Source of the DNA: Deltaproteobacteria bacterium | GTDB taxonomy: Bacteria; Myxococcota_A; Polyangia; Polyangiales; Houyiibacteriaceae | Reading direction: 5' to 3' | Length of the DNA stretch: 64,000 bases | NCBI GenBank assembly: GCA_017644045.1 | Contig: JAEPMI010000007.1 | Coordinates: 124,001-188,000, forward strand | Shown: positions 53,548-61,207 of the stretch, one piece after another | Layout of the letters: every line of letters starts with the position of its first letter | How positions within the stretch are numbered: position 1 is the stretch's first letter | Position numbers and translations under genes: made by a program | Notes under the pieces: generated by a model | What the model was told of the DNA's origin: nothing | Databases searched by the model: none | The model's input: the letters and a program-made list of their open reading frames with translations, nothing else

Positions 53548-54095
53548 GGCGTCGCGCTCCGTCCGGGTGGCGGGGGCGGCTGGAGCGCCTCGGTGGGTGC
53601 GGCCCGCAGATCATCGAAGCGGATGGCGAGCCCGCGGGGCCCGTCGAAGCGACGGACGGCGAAGAGGCCGTCGCCCTCGGCCCGCGCCACCACGAAGTGG
53701 ACACCCGAGGTCGCCGCGCAGTAGCGCACGCCCCACTCGCCGGCGGCGCTTCGGACCATCTCCGCCCCGTCGCCGTCGTGCACGGCGAGCTCGAGGGACA
53801 CCAGCTGCGGGGAAGCGACGGCGACCAGCACCACGCAGCGCCCGCTGCGAAGGGACAGCCGTTGGGTGGCGGTCGCTCCGTCGACGAGGAACCCCCGCCA
53901 AGGCTCGTCGGCGGGAGAGAAGCCGCGCTGGCGAACACGCTCCGCGATGCCATCCAGCTCGTGATCGAGCTCCTCGGAGAGGTATTCGTCGGCCCGCTCC
54001 TCCTCCTCGTCCGGCTCCGCTGGCGGAGGCTCGGGGCAGCCGGCCCACGGCAACGCGAGCGCGATCAGGAGCGTACGGGCGCAGGTGGAACGCAC
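53544..54095 (-). CDS. Cys-pair module lipoprotein (single module)
   Basis: The 183-residue protein starts with GTG and has lipobox WAGC (Cys20). After an acidic Glu/Asp-rich spacer (about 25-45) comes a helix (ELDGIAERVRQRGF) and one module with C87/C126. The strands read GRCVVLVAVA and LELAVHDGDGAEM. It is the minimal unit of the family and the first gene of the operon, 42 bp downstream of the HEAT-repeat gene. It ends in a Pro-rich tail (PPPPPGRSATP). Confidence 0.78.
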   Translation of the reverse strand: MRSTCARTLLIALALPWAGCPEPPPAEPDEEEERADEYLSEELDHELDGIAERVRQRGFSPADEPWRGFLVDGATATQRLSLRSGRCVVLVAVASPQLVSLELAVHDGDGAEMVRSAAGEWGVRYCAATSGVHFVVARAEGDGLFAVRRFDGPRGLAIRFDDLRAAPTEALQPPPPPGRSATP

Positions 54096-54117
54096 GCCAA
54101 GCCCGTATCGGACCCTG

Positions 54118-54139
54118 GACCGGGGTTCAACCCCCGGTC
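54118..54139 (-). terminator. Perfect 8-bp hairpin after the HEAT-repeat gene
   Basis: GACCGGGG pairs with CCCCGGTC around TTCAAC; the stem overlaps the stop codon of the HEAT gene. It lacks a T-run and may act as an attenuator or stabiliser between the HEAT gene and the module operon. Confidence 0.45.
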
Positions 54140-55025
54140 AGTCGTTGCCCTGCTCGCGTCGCTCGCGCGCCCGCTGCTGGATCTCGCGAATGGCCGTGTC
54201 CACCGCGGCGCGGTTGTCCCCACGCTCGCTGGAGCGCTGGCGGCGCAGCGCCGGGATCGCGAGGGCGTCGCCGACCTGCCCGAGCGCCTGAATGACCCGG
54301 AGGCGCACTCGGTCGTCGTCCAGGCTGAGCAGGCGGGTGAGCGCGTTCACCTTGTCCGGCGACTCGATGGAAGCGATGGCGTTGACCGCCTCGAGCCGCT
54401 CCTCGTCGGACTTGTCGGCGTTCTTCGCGACGTCCTGCAGCGCGGTCATGGCGCGAGCGTCACCGATGCGGCCGAGCGAGCGAATGACGTCGATCCGGAC
54501 CGAGCTCTCGGGGTCGTCGATGATCCGGAGCAGCGCCTGAGTGGCCCGAGGATCGTGGATCACGCCGAGCGCGAGCGCGCCCCACTGGCGGGCGGCCGCG
54601 TCGCGATCGTTCAGGAGCTCCACCAGCGCCGGCACGGCGGCGGGGTCGGGAAGACGCCAGAGGGCGGCGGCGGCGACCACGCGGACCTCGACCTGCGGGT
54701 CACGGAGCGCTCGAACCAGGTCGGGCACCGCGGAGCGGGTGCTGAGTCGACCGATCGCCCGACCGGAAGACGCGCGCACGCGCCAGTCCGGGTCGTCCCG
54801 GAGCAGCCGCTGGAGGCGCGGTGCGATCTCCCGTCGGAGCCGCCAACCGCGTCGGCCGAGCACCTCGACCGCGTCGAGCCGCGCCTGCGGGTCGTCGCTC
54901 CCGAGCTTCTCGAACTGGGCCCGCATCTCCTCTTCGGAGAGGCGCTGCGCGTACCCATCGGACGGCGCGAGGAGCTGGGCCACCAGCGTCAACGCCACCG
55001 CCAAACCAATCTTTCGAGCCGACAT
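54138..55025 (-). CDS. Secreted HEAT-repeat protein
   Basis: The 295-residue protein has a signal peptide (MSARKIGLAVALTLVAQLLAPSDGYA). The rest is a run of HEAT/PBS-lyase-like repeats of about 30 residues, for example ARLDAVEVLGRRG, VRASSGRAIGRLSTRSAVPDLVRAL, VRVVAAAALWRLPDPAAVPALVELL, ARQWGALALGVIHDPRATQALLRII and VRIDVIRSLGRIGDARAMTALQ. HEAT proteins are protein-binding scaffolds; this one is exported. It is 42 bp upstream of the Cys-pair module operon and could be its scaffold partner. The ribosome site is GGACGGGG. A longer start (MPFIGGGA) would have no signal peptide. Confidence 0.88.
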   Translation of the reverse strand: MSARKIGLAVALTLVAQLLAPSDGYAQRLSEEEMRAQFEKLGSDDPQARLDAVEVLGRRGWRLRREIAPRLQRLLRDDPDWRVRASSGRAIGRLSTRSAVPDLVRALRDPQVEVRVVAAAALWRLPDPAAVPALVELLNDRDAAARQWGALALGVIHDPRATQALLRIIDDPESSVRIDVIRSLGRIGDARAMTALQDVAKNADKSDEERLEAVNAIASIESPDKVNALTRLLSLDDDRVRLRVIQALGQVGDALAIPALRRQRSSERGDNRAAVDTAIREIQQRARERREQGND

Positions 55026-55148
55026 CCCCCCGTCCCTCACTTCTCGAGCGCCACCCCCGATGAAGGGCATGGTCTTTGTCGAGTGTTCTCTTCCACGGTA
55101 CCACAGACGGGTGAGGCCCCCGATCCATTCACTGCGTCGAACGTGGCC

Positions 55149-56879
55149 TCAGCCGCCGTGAGCGGCGCGCACTTCGTCCCGAAGATGGGAGAAACCCATG
55201 AAGTGCTTCACCACCGGTGAGGCCTTCTTCACGATCTCGTCGAGCCGATCCTGGAGTCGGCGGTCCAGGTTTCGCGCCTCCGCGCGAAGATCTTCGAGAT
55301 CGATCTCGCTCATCGCGCTGAGCCCACCGAGCCGGCCCTTGAGCTGGTCCATCTGGAAGCGCAGGTCCGTGTGCTCCCGCTCCAGGGTCTGCAAGCTCTT
55401 ACCTTCGGTACGAATCGTTCGCTCCGACTCCAGCCGGATGGTGGCCAACGCCCCCGCCTCCGCGAGGGTCTCGAGCACCGCGTCGCTGGGCTCCGAGCCT
55501 GGGGTCCACGCGGGGATCTTCGACCACGCCTCGGTGAGGGCGTCGCCGACCTGCGCGAGGCGCGCCCTCGCCTCTTCGACCTTCTCCCGCGCGGTCGTCA
55601 GCTGACGACCGATCCTCGCCGCGTCGGACGCCAGCTGGTCGAGGGCGTGGCCGATCCGCATCTGCGCCTGGCGCGCCTCCTCTTGCTGAGAGCTCGCGAC
55701 GGTCACCCGGCTCATCAGGTCGTGGCGTAGGACGTCGAGCGCGTCGACCTCCTCCGCGATCGAGTCGAGGGCCTCGACGAGCCAGTCGGGCGCCTGGCCC
55801 GCCGGGTGGGCCCGGGGGACCAAGCTGCGGAGCACGGTCACCCGCTGCCGCCATCGGTCCACCAGCTGACCACCGGTCAGCGTCTCCTGCGTCGGCTCGC
55901 CATCCGCGTCTTCGGGCGGAAGGGACTCGGGCTGGGGAGACACCGAGGTGCTCGAGGTCCGATTCGCCTCCAGCCAGTCCTGGATCTCCGCCGCGAGCTC
56001 GTAGGCGCTCGCGTGACGCCGCTCCGGCTCCTTCTCGAGCAGCCGGAGGATCATCGCGTCGACCTCGGGTGGCACCGACGGCTCGTGGAAGCTCGGCGCC
56101 TTCGCCGGCTCGCGGAGGTGCTTGAGGATCAGGTCGGGCGTGCTGCCCTGAAAGGGGAGCTGCCCGGTCAGCATCTCGAAGAGCACGACGCCGAGCGAGT
56201 AGAGGTCGGCGCCCGGCCCGATGGGCGCGCCGCGGGCCTGCTCGGGCGAGATGTATTCGGGTGTTCCGAAGACCGCCCCGGTGGCCGTGACGCGGAGCTC
56301 GCCGCGCATGTGGGCCAGACCGAAGTCGAGGATCTTCACGAAGTCCCCCTGGTAGCCCTTCAGGAGATAGATGTTGTCGGGCTTCAGGTCGCGGTGGACG
56401 ACGTGCAGCTCGTGGGCGCGCGCCATGGCCTGCGCGATCTGCAGAGCGATGCGCATCGTCCGCTCGAGCGGCATCGCGCCGCGCGCGATCGCGACGTTGA
56501 GCGGAGTCCCGTCGAGGAACTCCATCACCAGGTAGACGAGGCCGTCGTCGGTCTCACCAAAATCGGTGATGTCGATGATGTGCTCGTGGTTGATTCGGTT
56601 GGCCGCCCGCGCCTCTCGCAGGAAGCGCGTGCGGTTCGCGGGCTCGAACGCCAGGTCGGGCGAGAGGAACTTGATCGCCACGTCCCGTCCCACGACCTCG
56701 TGGCGAGCGCGGTAGACGACGCCCATCCCGCCGGCACCGATGCGTTCGGCGATCACGAATCGCCCCGCCACGGTACGACCGAGCAGGGGATCCGGAAGCT
56801 CGACGAGAGCACCCCCATCGAGGGGGCACGTCTCGGGGTTCCCCCGGAAGCGTGCGCCGCAGATCTCGCAGACCCTCAA
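55149..56879 (-). CDS. Eukaryote-type Ser/Thr protein kinase with zinc ribbon and coiled coil
   Basis: The 576-residue protein starts with TTG preceded by GGAGG. An N-terminal zinc-ribbon-like CEICG...CPLDGG (Cys4, 7, 18) leads to a protein kinase domain with IGAGGMGVVY, K70 in DVAIKFL, HRDLKPDN at 162-169 (catalytic D164), DFG at 185-187 and the PE of GTPEYISPEQA. A Ser/Thr/Pro-rich linker follows, then a long coiled coil (about 335-560). No membrane helix is visible, so it is cytoplasmic. Such kinases are abundant in Myxococcota. It lies 123 bp upstream of the HEAT gene and divergent from the cysteine operon. Confidence 0.93.
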   Translation of the reverse strand: MRVCEICGARFRGNPETCPLDGGALVELPDPLLGRTVAGRFVIAERIGAGGMGVVYRARHEVVGRDVAIKFLSPDLAFEPANRTRFLREARAANRINHEHIIDITDFGETDDGLVYLVMEFLDGTPLNVAIARGAMPLERTMRIALQIAQAMARAHELHVVHRDLKPDNIYLLKGYQGDFVKILDFGLAHMRGELRVTATGAVFGTPEYISPEQARGAPIGPGADLYSLGVVLFEMLTGQLPFQGSTPDLILKHLREPAKAPSFHEPSVPPEVDAMILRLLEKEPERRHASAYELAAEIQDWLEANRTSSTSVSPQPESLPPEDADGEPTQETLTGGQLVDRWRQRVTVLRSLVPRAHPAGQAPDWLVEALDSIAEEVDALDVLRHDLMSRVTVASSQQEEARQAQMRIGHALDQLASDAARIGRQLTTAREKVEEARARLAQVGDALTEAWSKIPAWTPGSEPSDAVLETLAEAGALATIRLESERTIRTEGKSLQTLEREHTDLRFQMDQLKGRLGGLSAMSEIDLEDLRAEARNLDRRLQDRLDEIVKKASPVVKHFMGFSHLRDEVRAAHGG

Positions 56880-56922
56880 ACGTCCTCCCCGGGCATCTTC
56901 TCATCCCTGATGGGTGTTCCAC

Positions 56923-56945
56923 AACGACGACGCGCGAACGTCGTT
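56923..56945. promoter_or_regulatory. Candidate operator in the kinase / rrf2 divergent region
   Basis: AACGACG (56923-56929) and CGTCGTT (56939-56945) form a 23-bp palindrome. A TTGACT (56958-56963), usable as a -35 box for the rrf2 operon, lies 12 bp further on. It is the natural place for an autoregulatory Rrf2-type site, but no consensus could be confirmed. Confidence 0.45.
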
Positions 56946-56992
56946 ACGAGACCATTGTTGACTTTTCCGATGCAAGATCACAGAACGACCCC

Positions 56993-57448
56993 GTGAAGCT
57001 CTCGAACAAGGCCCGCTACGGGGTCCGCGCCATGTTCGACATCGCGTACCACAACGACGGTTCGCCCACGCAGATCCGCACGATCGCGGAGCGACAGGCG
57101 ATTCCGCCGCGCTTTCTCGAGCAGATCTTCCAGGACCTGAAGCGCGCCGGCCTCGTGACCTCGAAGCGCGGACCGAAGGGTGGTTACGCCCTGGCCCTCA
57201 AGGCCGACGAGATCCGCGTGGGTGACGTCATCCGAGCGGTCGAGGGTCCCATCGTGCTCACGTCGAGCGACGCCCACCGGCCAGGCGGCGACGCCACGAG
57301 TCGCCGGATCACCGAGGAAGCGTTCGTCGACCTCGGCCGCGAGATCGAGGGGTGTCTCGACGCGGTCACCCTCGCCGACCTGTGTGCCCGAGGCGAGGCG
57401 GAGGGTGTCCGCCGCAAGCCTCCTCGCCGCTACGTCTACTCCATCTGA
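56993..57448 (+). CDS. Rrf2-family transcriptional regulator (CymR-like)
   Basis: The 151-residue protein (GTG start) has the Rrf2 winged helix: LSNKARYGVRAMFDIA, QAIPPRFLEQIFQDLKRAGLV and SKRGPKGGYALALKADEI, then VGDVIRAVEGPI. The three Cys that bind a [2Fe-2S] cluster in IscR (about residues 90-105) are absent. Only two Cys, 121 and 131, occur, in GCLDAVTLADLC. It is thus more like CymR, the cysteine regulator that partners with CysK, than IscR. It is first in an operon whose next gene is cysK, which fits CymR control. The C-terminus ends PPRRYVYSI. Confidence 0.9.
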   Translation: MKLSNKARYGVRAMFDIAYHNDGSPTQIRTIAERQAIPPRFLEQIFQDLKRAGLVTSKRGPKGGYALALKADEIRVGDVIRAVEGPIVLTSSDAHRPGGDATSRRITEEAFVDLGREIEGCLDAVTLADLCARGEAEGVRRKPPRRYVYSI

Positions 57449-57452
57449 TCCG

Positions 57453-58379
57453 ATGCTCGCGCCCGTCGTCGACAGCGTTCTCGACCTCATCGGTCGGACT
57501 CCCCTGGTGAAGCTCCGGCGGCTGCCTGCCGAGGGTGGTGCGACCGTTTGGGCCAAGTGCGAGCACCTGCAGCCCGGCGGCTCGGTGAAGGACCGCATCT
57601 GCCTGGCGATGATCGAGCGAGCGGAGCGCGAAGGCGTGCTGACGCCAGGGATGACGGTGGTGGAGCCCACCAGCGGGAACACTGGCATCGGGCTCGCGCT
57701 GGTGTGCGCGCGAAAGGGCTATCCGCTGGTGCTGACGATGCCGGCGAGCATGAGCCTCGAGCGGCGGGCACTGCTGGAAGCCTATGGTGTCGAGATCGTG
57801 CTCACCGATCCGGAGCGGGTCATGGAGGGCGCGCTCGAGGCGGCGGAGACCGTGGTGCGCGAGCGTGGCGCGTTCATGCCGCAGCAGTTCACCAACGACG
57901 CCAACCCCGGGACGCACGCGGAGACGACCGCCCGCGAGATCCTCGAGGCGATGGGAGAGACGCCCATCGCGGCGTTCGTCGCGGCCGTCGGCACCGGTGG
58001 CACGGTGAGCGGCGTCGGCCGTGTCATGAAGAGCGAGTCGCCGGGCACCCGCGTGCTCGCGGTCGAGCCGGAGGCGAGCCCCGTGCTCACCGGAGGGGCT
58101 CCGGGCCCCACCAAGATCCAGGGTCTCAACGCAGGCTTCGTCCCCGCCAACTACGACCCGAGCGTGGTCGACGAGGTGCTCCTCGTCGGCGACCGCGAGG
58201 CGTGGACGACGAAGCGCCGTCTCGCGCGCGAGGAAGGGCTCCTCGTCGGAATCAGCGCCGGCGCGAACGTGTCGGCCGCGATCCGCGTCGCCGCGGAGCT
58301 CGGTCCCGACGCGCACGTGGTCACGCTCCTCTGCGACACCGGCGAGCGCTACTTCAGCTTGGACGAGTACTTCGAATGA
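57453..58379 (+). CDS. cysK: Cysteine synthase A (PLP)
   Basis: This 308-residue enzyme joins O-acetylserine with sulfide to give cysteine. The PLP lysine is K46 in QPGGSVKDRI; the substrate loop is EPTSGNTGIG and the phosphate loop GTGGTVSGVG. The C-terminal ISAGANVSAAI and CDTGERYFSLDEYF match CysK. In CymR systems CysK doubles as a regulatory partner, and here it sits next to an Rrf2 gene. The stop overlaps the ATG of the E1-like gene (ATGA). The start MLAPVVDSV is 4 bp after the rrf2 stop. Confidence 0.94.
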   Translation: MLAPVVDSVLDLIGRTPLVKLRRLPAEGGATVWAKCEHLQPGGSVKDRICLAMIERAEREGVLTPGMTVVEPTSGNTGIGLALVCARKGYPLVLTMPASMSLERRALLEAYGVEIVLTDPERVMEGALEAAETVVRERGAFMPQQFTNDANPGTHAETTAREILEAMGETPIAAFVAAVGTGGTVSGVGRVMKSESPGTRVLAVEPEASPVLTGGAPGPTKIQGLNAGFVPANYDPSVVDEVLLVGDREAWTTKRRLAREEGLLVGISAGANVSAAIRVAAELGPDAHVVTLLCDTGERYFSLDEYFE

Positions 58380-59101
58380 CCCTCGCGGACAGCTCGGTGC
58401 TGCTCGTGGGCGCCGGCGGACTCGGCTGCCCGGCCGGGCGCGCCCTCGCCCAGGCCGGCGTGGGCCGACTGATCGTCGCCGACGACGACACGGTCGAGGG
58501 AACCAATCTGCATCGACAGATCCTCTTCACCGAGGCGGACCTCGGTTCGCCGAAGGCCGACGTCGCGGCGGAGCGGCTCGTCGCGCTCGGCGCGTCGCAG
58601 GCAGAAGCGCGGCGCACGCGCTTCCTCCCGGAGACCGCGGCAGCGCTCTTGGACGGCGTCGACCTGGTGATCGAGGGGAGCGACAACTTCCCCTCGAAGT
58701 TCGTGGTGGCCGACGCCTGCGCGCTCCACGGGGTCCCCGTGGTCCAGGCCGGCGCGGTCCGCTGGGGTGGCTGGGCGCTCGCGGTCGCCGCGAGTGGGCG
58801 AGGCGCGAGCCACCGGACCTGCCTCCGCTGCGTCTTCGAGGACGTGCCGAGCGGACCCGCGCTCAGCTGCGAGCTCGCCGGAGTCGTCGGCCCGGTCGTC
58901 GGCGTCCTCGGCGCGCTGCAGGCGAAGCTCGCGCTTCGACTCCTCGCGGGCGAGGACGGCGGCACGCTCTACAGCTACGACGGTCGCCGCGACCGCCTGC
59001 GCGCGACCCGCCCTTCCCCGCGCACCGACTGCCCTCACGCGCTGGGCACCATCGACGACCTCGAACGCATCGAGTACGTCCCGAGCTCCGCGAGCGCCTG
59101 A
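58376..59101 (+). CDS. MoeB/ThiF-type E1-like adenylyltransferase lacking the N-terminal arm
   Basis: This 241-residue E1-like enzyme would adenylate the C-terminus of the CysO-like carrier encoded next. Its nucleotide site is GAGGLG (12-17), the acidic triple DDD (36-38), NLHRQ (44-48) and SDN (102-104). C149/C152 form one CxxC half of the usual zinc site; the second CxxC is reduced to DCPH (C219). C165 in SCELAGVVGPVVG matches the position of the E1-family conserved Cys. Compared with E. coli MoeB it lacks the N-terminal RYxRQ...G..GQ arm that sends an Arg into the partner active site. The rhodanese domain of MoeZ is also absent. It starts on the cysK stop, so no longer form is possible. 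Confidence 0.9.
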   Translation: MTLADSSVLLVGAGGLGCPAGRALAQAGVGRLIVADDDTVEGTNLHRQILFTEADLGSPKADVAAERLVALGASQAEARRTRFLPETAAALLDGVDLVIEGSDNFPSKFVVADACALHGVPVVQAGAVRWGGWALAVAASGRGASHRTCLRCVFEDVPSGPALSCELAGVVGPVVGVLGALQAKLALRLLAGEDGGTLYSYDGRRDRLRATRPSPRTDCPHALGTIDDLERIEYVPSSASA

Positions 59102-59137
59102 CGCTCGCCCCATCGACAGACCACCTGGAGACACACC

Positions 59138-59413
59138 ATGGCCGTGACCGTTCGCATTCCTCCCGCCCTCCGCAGCCTCACCGAAGGCTCCGACGAGGTC
59201 TCCGTCGACGGAGCCACCGTTCGGGATGCCATCGAGGCGCTCGAAGCCGCCCACCCCGGCGTGAAGGAGCGCGTCATGAGCGACGAAGGCAAGGTCCTGC
59301 GCTTCGTGAACCTCTTCGTCGGCGAAGAGGACATCCGCATGCTCGACGGGCTCGACACCGAGCTGAAGGACGGCGACGACCTGAGCATCATCCCCGCCAT
59401 CGCGGGCGGCTGA
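59138..59413 (+). CDS. cysO: CysO-like sulfur carrier protein (MoaD/ThiS fold)
   Basis: This 91-residue ubiquitin-like protein ends in the diglycine AIAGG. The middle LRFVNLFVGEEDIRMLDGLDTELKDGDD and the start VTVRIPPALRSLTEG follow Mycobacterium tuberculosis CysO closely. CysO carries sulfur as a C-terminal thiocarboxylate and donates it to O-phosphoserine or aminoacrylate in CysM, after which the Mec protease releases cysteine. All partner genes are in the same operon. TGGAG precedes the ATG. A ThiS or MoaD role is less likely because no thiamine or molybdopterin genes are nearby. Confidence 0.9.
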   Translation: MAVTVRIPPALRSLTEGSDEVSVDGATVRDAIEALEAAHPGVKERVMSDEGKVLRFVNLFVGEEDIRMLDGLDTELKDGDDLSIIPAIAGG

Positions 59414-59418
59414 GCTCG

Positions 59419-59685
59419 GTGCTCTCCGACGACGCCCGCTTCGCGCGCCAACGGCTCGTGCCCGAGGTCGGTGCGGCCGGCCAGGCGCGGCTGTGCGCAG
59501 CGACCTTCGACCTGAGCGAGCTCGGGCCGGAGGCCGCGGTCGTGGCACGGGTCTATCTCGAGCGCGCCGGGTTGAGCGACATCGGAGCGGCGCCATCGGG
59601 CGAGAGCGAGTCACCGGCGGAGGCGACCCTGAGCGGCGCGCGCTTCGCCGTTCGCGCCATCGCCGCGGCGCTGGAGGCGTCGTGA
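59419..59685 (+). CDS. Small protein resembling the missing N-terminal arm of MoeB/ThiF
   Basis: The 88-residue protein (GTG start) reads ARFARQRLVPEVGAAGQARL, then AATFDLSELGPEAAVVARVYLERAGLSDIG. This parallels the canonical E1 N-terminus (RYSRQxLLPEVGxxGQxRL, then a Gly-rich strand-loop-helix), but the GAGGLG loop has become SELGPE. The rest is short and Ala/Ser-rich. It lies 5 bp after cysO, and its stop overlaps the cysM start (GTGA). The E1-like gene two positions upstream lacks exactly this arm, so this looks like a separate, degenerate arm subunit. It could instead be a decaying E1 copy, but its frame and its overlap with cysM are intact. No nucleotide-binding motif remains. Confidence 0.72.
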   Translation: MLSDDARFARQRLVPEVGAAGQARLCAATFDLSELGPEAAVVARVYLERAGLSDIGAAPSGESESPAEATLSGARFAVRAIAAALEAS

Positions 59686-60653
59686 CGGAGACCTTCCGGC
59701 ACCGGCGCATCGAGAGCGTGGTCGACGCGGTCGGCAACACGCCGATGGTCCGGCTGCGCGCCATCGAGAGAGATGCGCCCGGCGTCCAGATCTACCTGAA
59801 GCTCGAGTACGCCAACCCGGGCGGGTCGGTGAAAGACCGACCCGCGCGCCAGATCCTGCTCGACGCCATCGAGTCGGGCGCCTTCACGAAGGACAAGACG
59901 CTCATCGACGCGACGAGCGGCAACACCGGCGTCGCCTACAGCCTGATGGGCGCGGCCCTCGGCTACCGCATCTCGCTGGTGATGCCCGCGAACGTGACCA
60001 AGGCGCGCAAGGACATCACCCAGGCCTTCGGGACGGAGCTGATCTTCAGCGACCCGATGCTCGGGAGCGATGGCGCGATCACCAAGGTGCGCGAGCTGGT
60101 CGCCGCCGAGCCCGACCGCTACTTCTACCCCGACCAGTACTCGAACCCGTCGAACCCACGGGCGCACTACCTGGGCACCGGCGCGGAGATCCTCGACCAG
60201 GTCGGCGACCGGATCACTCACTTCGTCGCCGGGCTCGGCACGAGCGGCACCTGCATGGGCACCACGCGCCGGCTGCGCGAGCACAGCCGACCGATCAAGT
60301 GTGTGGCGGTCGAGCCGGCGGAGGCGCTGCATGGCCTCGAGGGGCTCAAGCACATGGAGAGCTCCATCGTCCCGCCGATCTACGACCCGGCGACGATGCA
60401 CGAGATCCTCCCGGTGAAGACCGACGACGGCTGGGACATGTCCGACCGCCTCGCGGAAGAGGAAGGTCTGCACGTGGGCCACAGCACCGGCGCCAACGTC
60501 TTCGGCGCGCTCGTGCTGGCGAAGCGGATCGCGGCCGGCCAGGAAGACGAGTGGACCGAAGGACGGCCCGGCGGCTGCGTGGTCGCCATCGCCTGCGACC
60601 GCGGCGACCGCTACTTCGCGCCGATGAAGTGGGAGAAGAAGTATGTCTGGTGA
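59682..60653 (+). CDS. cysM: CysO-dependent cysteine synthase (CysM type)
   Basis: The 323-residue PLP enzyme starts with a GTG overlapping the previous stop. The PLP lysine is K51 in NPGGSVKDRPA; TSGNTGVAYS binds the substrate carboxylate and LGTSGTCMGTT the phosphate. The stretches DQYSNPSNPRAHYLGTG, ITHFVAGLGTSGT, RLREHSRPIKCVAVEP and VPPIYDP follow M. tuberculosis CysM, which uses O-phosphoserine and the CysO thiocarboxylate. The C-terminus (MKWEKKYVW) extends like the active-site-closing tail of that enzyme. The other CysO-pathway genes flank it, so the assignment is strong. Confidence 0.92.
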   Translation: MTETFRHRRIESVVDAVGNTPMVRLRAIERDAPGVQIYLKLEYANPGGSVKDRPARQILLDAIESGAFTKDKTLIDATSGNTGVAYSLMGAALGYRISLVMPANVTKARKDITQAFGTELIFSDPMLGSDGAITKVRELVAAEPDRYFYPDQYSNPSNPRAHYLGTGAEILDQVGDRITHFVAGLGTSGTCMGTTRRLREHSRPIKCVAVEPAEALHGLEGLKHMESSIVPPIYDPATMHEILPVKTDDGWDMSDRLAEEEGLHVGHSTGANVFGALVLAKRIAAGQEDEWTEGRPGGCVVAIACDRGDRYFAPMKWEKKYVW

Positions 60654-60658
60654 GCACC

Positions 60659-61198
60659 ATGCCCGCTGAGCACCCGCAGTTCCCGGGGAAGCCCTGGATC
60701 GCCTCGGACCTGAGCATCGAGGGCGAGGTGATGTCGGCCATCGAGGCGCACGCGCTCGAGACCTACCCGAGCGAGTGCTGCGGCTTCGTGTTCGGACCGG
60801 TGGACGCGCCCACCCACCTCGACTCCGCGAAGCGCGAGGAGAACGAGGCGGACAAGTATCACCGACTCGACCCGGAGACCTTCCCGCGGACGAGCGCGAC
60901 CTACTTCAAGATCAACGAGCTGCGCGCCACGCGCACCCTCGACGCCGCGGAGAAGGACGGTCGGCCGCTCAAGGTCATCTACCACTCGCACTGCGACGCG
61001 GGCGCCTACTTCTCCGAAGAGGACGCGGCGACCTTCGCCCATCAGGGACAGCTGATGTGGCCCTGCGCGTTCATCGTGGTGAGCGTGCAGAAGGACGACG
61101 CGGGCGAGCCCAGCGTCGTCGAGCGAAAGCTCTGGCTCCACGTGCCGGGCTCGGGCGAGTTCCGTGAGGGCACCCTGAGCGTCGCCGATCCGGGGTAG
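60659..61198 (+). CDS. mec: Mec-type JAMM metallopeptidase
   Basis: The 179-residue zinc peptidase has the JAMM motif HxHx(7)SxxD as HSHCDAGAYFSEED (H109, H111, S119, D122) and the upstream catalytic Glu in SECCGFVFG (E39). In the CysO pathway Mec cleaves the CysO-cysteine isopeptide to release cysteine and regenerate CysO. This matches its place between cysM and the Nudix gene. A GTG at 60650, overlapping the cysM stop in the style of this operon, would add VST and is equally plausible. The insert between the catalytic Glu and the HxH is longer than in the smallest family members. Confidence 0.92.
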   Translation: MPAEHPQFPGKPWIASDLSIEGEVMSAIEAHALETYPSECCGFVFGPVDAPTHLDSAKREENEADKYHRLDPETFPRTSATYFKINELRATRTLDAAEKDGRPLKVIYHSHCDAGAYFSEEDAATFAHQGQLMWPCAFIVVSVQKDDAGEPSVVERKLWLHVPGSGEFREGTLSVADPG

Positions 61199-61207
61199 GC
61201 TCCTCCC

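Noticed and set aside
54118-54139. GGTTCAA-containing hairpin as a tRNA T-arm
   Set aside because: The stem pairing does not fit a T-arm register and no acceptor, D or anticodon arm is found around it.
59138-59413. Carrier as ThiS or MoaD
   Set aside because: The sequence follows CysO more closely, and the flanking genes are cysM and mec, not thiamine or molybdopterin genes.
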